The notes under the pieces are model-generated. The model saw only the letters and a program-made list of their open reading frames with translations. It was not told the DNA's origin and searched no databases. From Winogradskyella marina (lineage in GTDB: Bacteria > Bacteroidota > Bacteroidia > Flavobacteriales > Flavobacteriaceae): 64,000 nucleotides of DNA. The stretch covers positions 62,001 to 126,000 of the forward strand of contig NZ_JADOET010000008.1 of the NCBI RefSeq assembly GCF_015645385.1. Reading direction: 5' to 3'. Below are positions 63,711-64,000 of the stretch, one piece after another. The stretch's first letter is position 1; every line of letters begins with the position of its first letter. A program made the translations under genes and the position numbers.

Positions 63711-64000
63711 ATGAAATACAAACAAAGAAAAAAAGCCCTTATTCTTTTAGCTGACGGTACAATTTTTCATGGTAAATCCATAGGAAAAGAAGGTTCTGCT
63801 TTTGGCGAAGTCTGTTTTAATACTGGTACAACAGGTTATCAGGAAATATTCACAGACCCTTCGTATTACGGTCAACTTATGGTAACCACCAATGCCCATA
63901 TTGGAAATTACGGAACAAAAGCAGATGAAGTTGAGTCTGATGATGTAAAAATAGCGGGATTAATTTGTAAAAATTTTAGCTTTAATTATTCAAGACCAGC
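63711..64000 (+). CDS. carA: Carbamoyl-phosphate synthase small subunit, N-terminal part
   Basis: The first 96 codons of a gene that runs off the window. It reads MKYKQRKKALILLADGTIFH, then GEVCFNTGTTGYQEIFTDPS and YYGQLMVTTNAHIGNYG, the conserved N-terminal dimerisation/substrate-channel region of CarA. The glutamine-amidotransferase part lies outside. The product feeds carbamoyl phosphate into pyrimidine and arginine synthesis. Confidence 0.94.
   Translation, partial: MKYKQRKKALILLADGTIFHGKSIGKEGSAFGEVCFNTGTTGYQEIFTDPSYYGQLMVTTNAHIGNYGTKADEVESDDVKIAGLICKNFSFNYSRP

Noticed and set aside
1..64000. tRNA genes, CRISPR arrays, insertion sequences, prophage or att sites
   Set aside because: No cloverleaf-like segment, spaced direct-repeat array, transposase or integrase gene, or terminal duplication was found in reading through.

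Overview
The window is a contiguous piece of a low-GC Bacteroidota chromosome, most likely a member of the Flavobacteriaceae. The evidence is: TAnnTTTG-type -7 promoter boxes, A-rich rather than Shine-Dalgarno ribosome binding regions, type IX secretion (T9SS) C-terminal sorting domains, a SusC/SusD pair, an Hpt-adenylate kinase fusion, and the fused order rpsL-rpsG-fusA-rpsJ-S10-spc-alpha. A genus cannot be fixed from the sequence. I saw no tRNA, rRNA, CRISPR array, insertion sequence or prophage.

Layout. Positions 1-2655 hold a small lipid-modification locus: a partial SAM methyltransferase, a fatty acid desaturase, a GbsR/MarR-family repressor and a LAS-type peptidase. Two identical palindromes sit upstream of the repressor and of the desaturase and look like its operators. 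Positions 2683-9575 hold housekeeping genes: M3 oligopeptidase, purE and purK, the hpt-adk fusion, obg and a voltage-gated-type K+ channel. Positions 9639-16564 hold envelope and secreted proteins (a giant T9SS LRR-like protein, a DUF4136 lipoprotein, an M64 peptidase operon) and an SDR oxidoreductase. Positions 16674-27511 hold an alpha-2-macroglobulin, a TPR protein, the murein recycling ligase mpl and a PLP enzyme. Positions 27737-38565 hold a paralogous membrane-protein pair, dus, a dienelactone hydrolase, a PaiB-like protein, radC, a DUF7033/deacetylase-like protein, a YjjG-type nucleotidase, rarA, a rhomboid protease and rlmB. Positions 38699-45709 hold a susC/susD outer-membrane uptake pair and an Omp85-like barrel.

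Positions 45812-63584 are one ribosomal-protein superoperon from rpsL to rplQ. It contains fusA, secY, infA, rpmJ and rpoA, starts at a clear TTTG-N19-TACATTTG promoter and ends at a strong terminator. The window closes with the start of carA.

Points that ordinary annotation would miss: (1) six genes (gbsR, mpl, radC, rarA, rhomboid, rlmB) have a -7 box only 3-4 nt before the ATG, which predicts leaderless mRNAs; (2) a family of short GATTCC...GGAATC palindromic elements is scattered between genes, and two related copies are read in frame inside the alpha-2-macroglobulin; (3) nearly all long intercistronic gaps in the ribosomal superoperon hold strong hairpins, suggesting several autoregulatory leaders; (4) a promoter-plus-terminator cassette between purE and the M3 peptidase looks like a small RNA gene.
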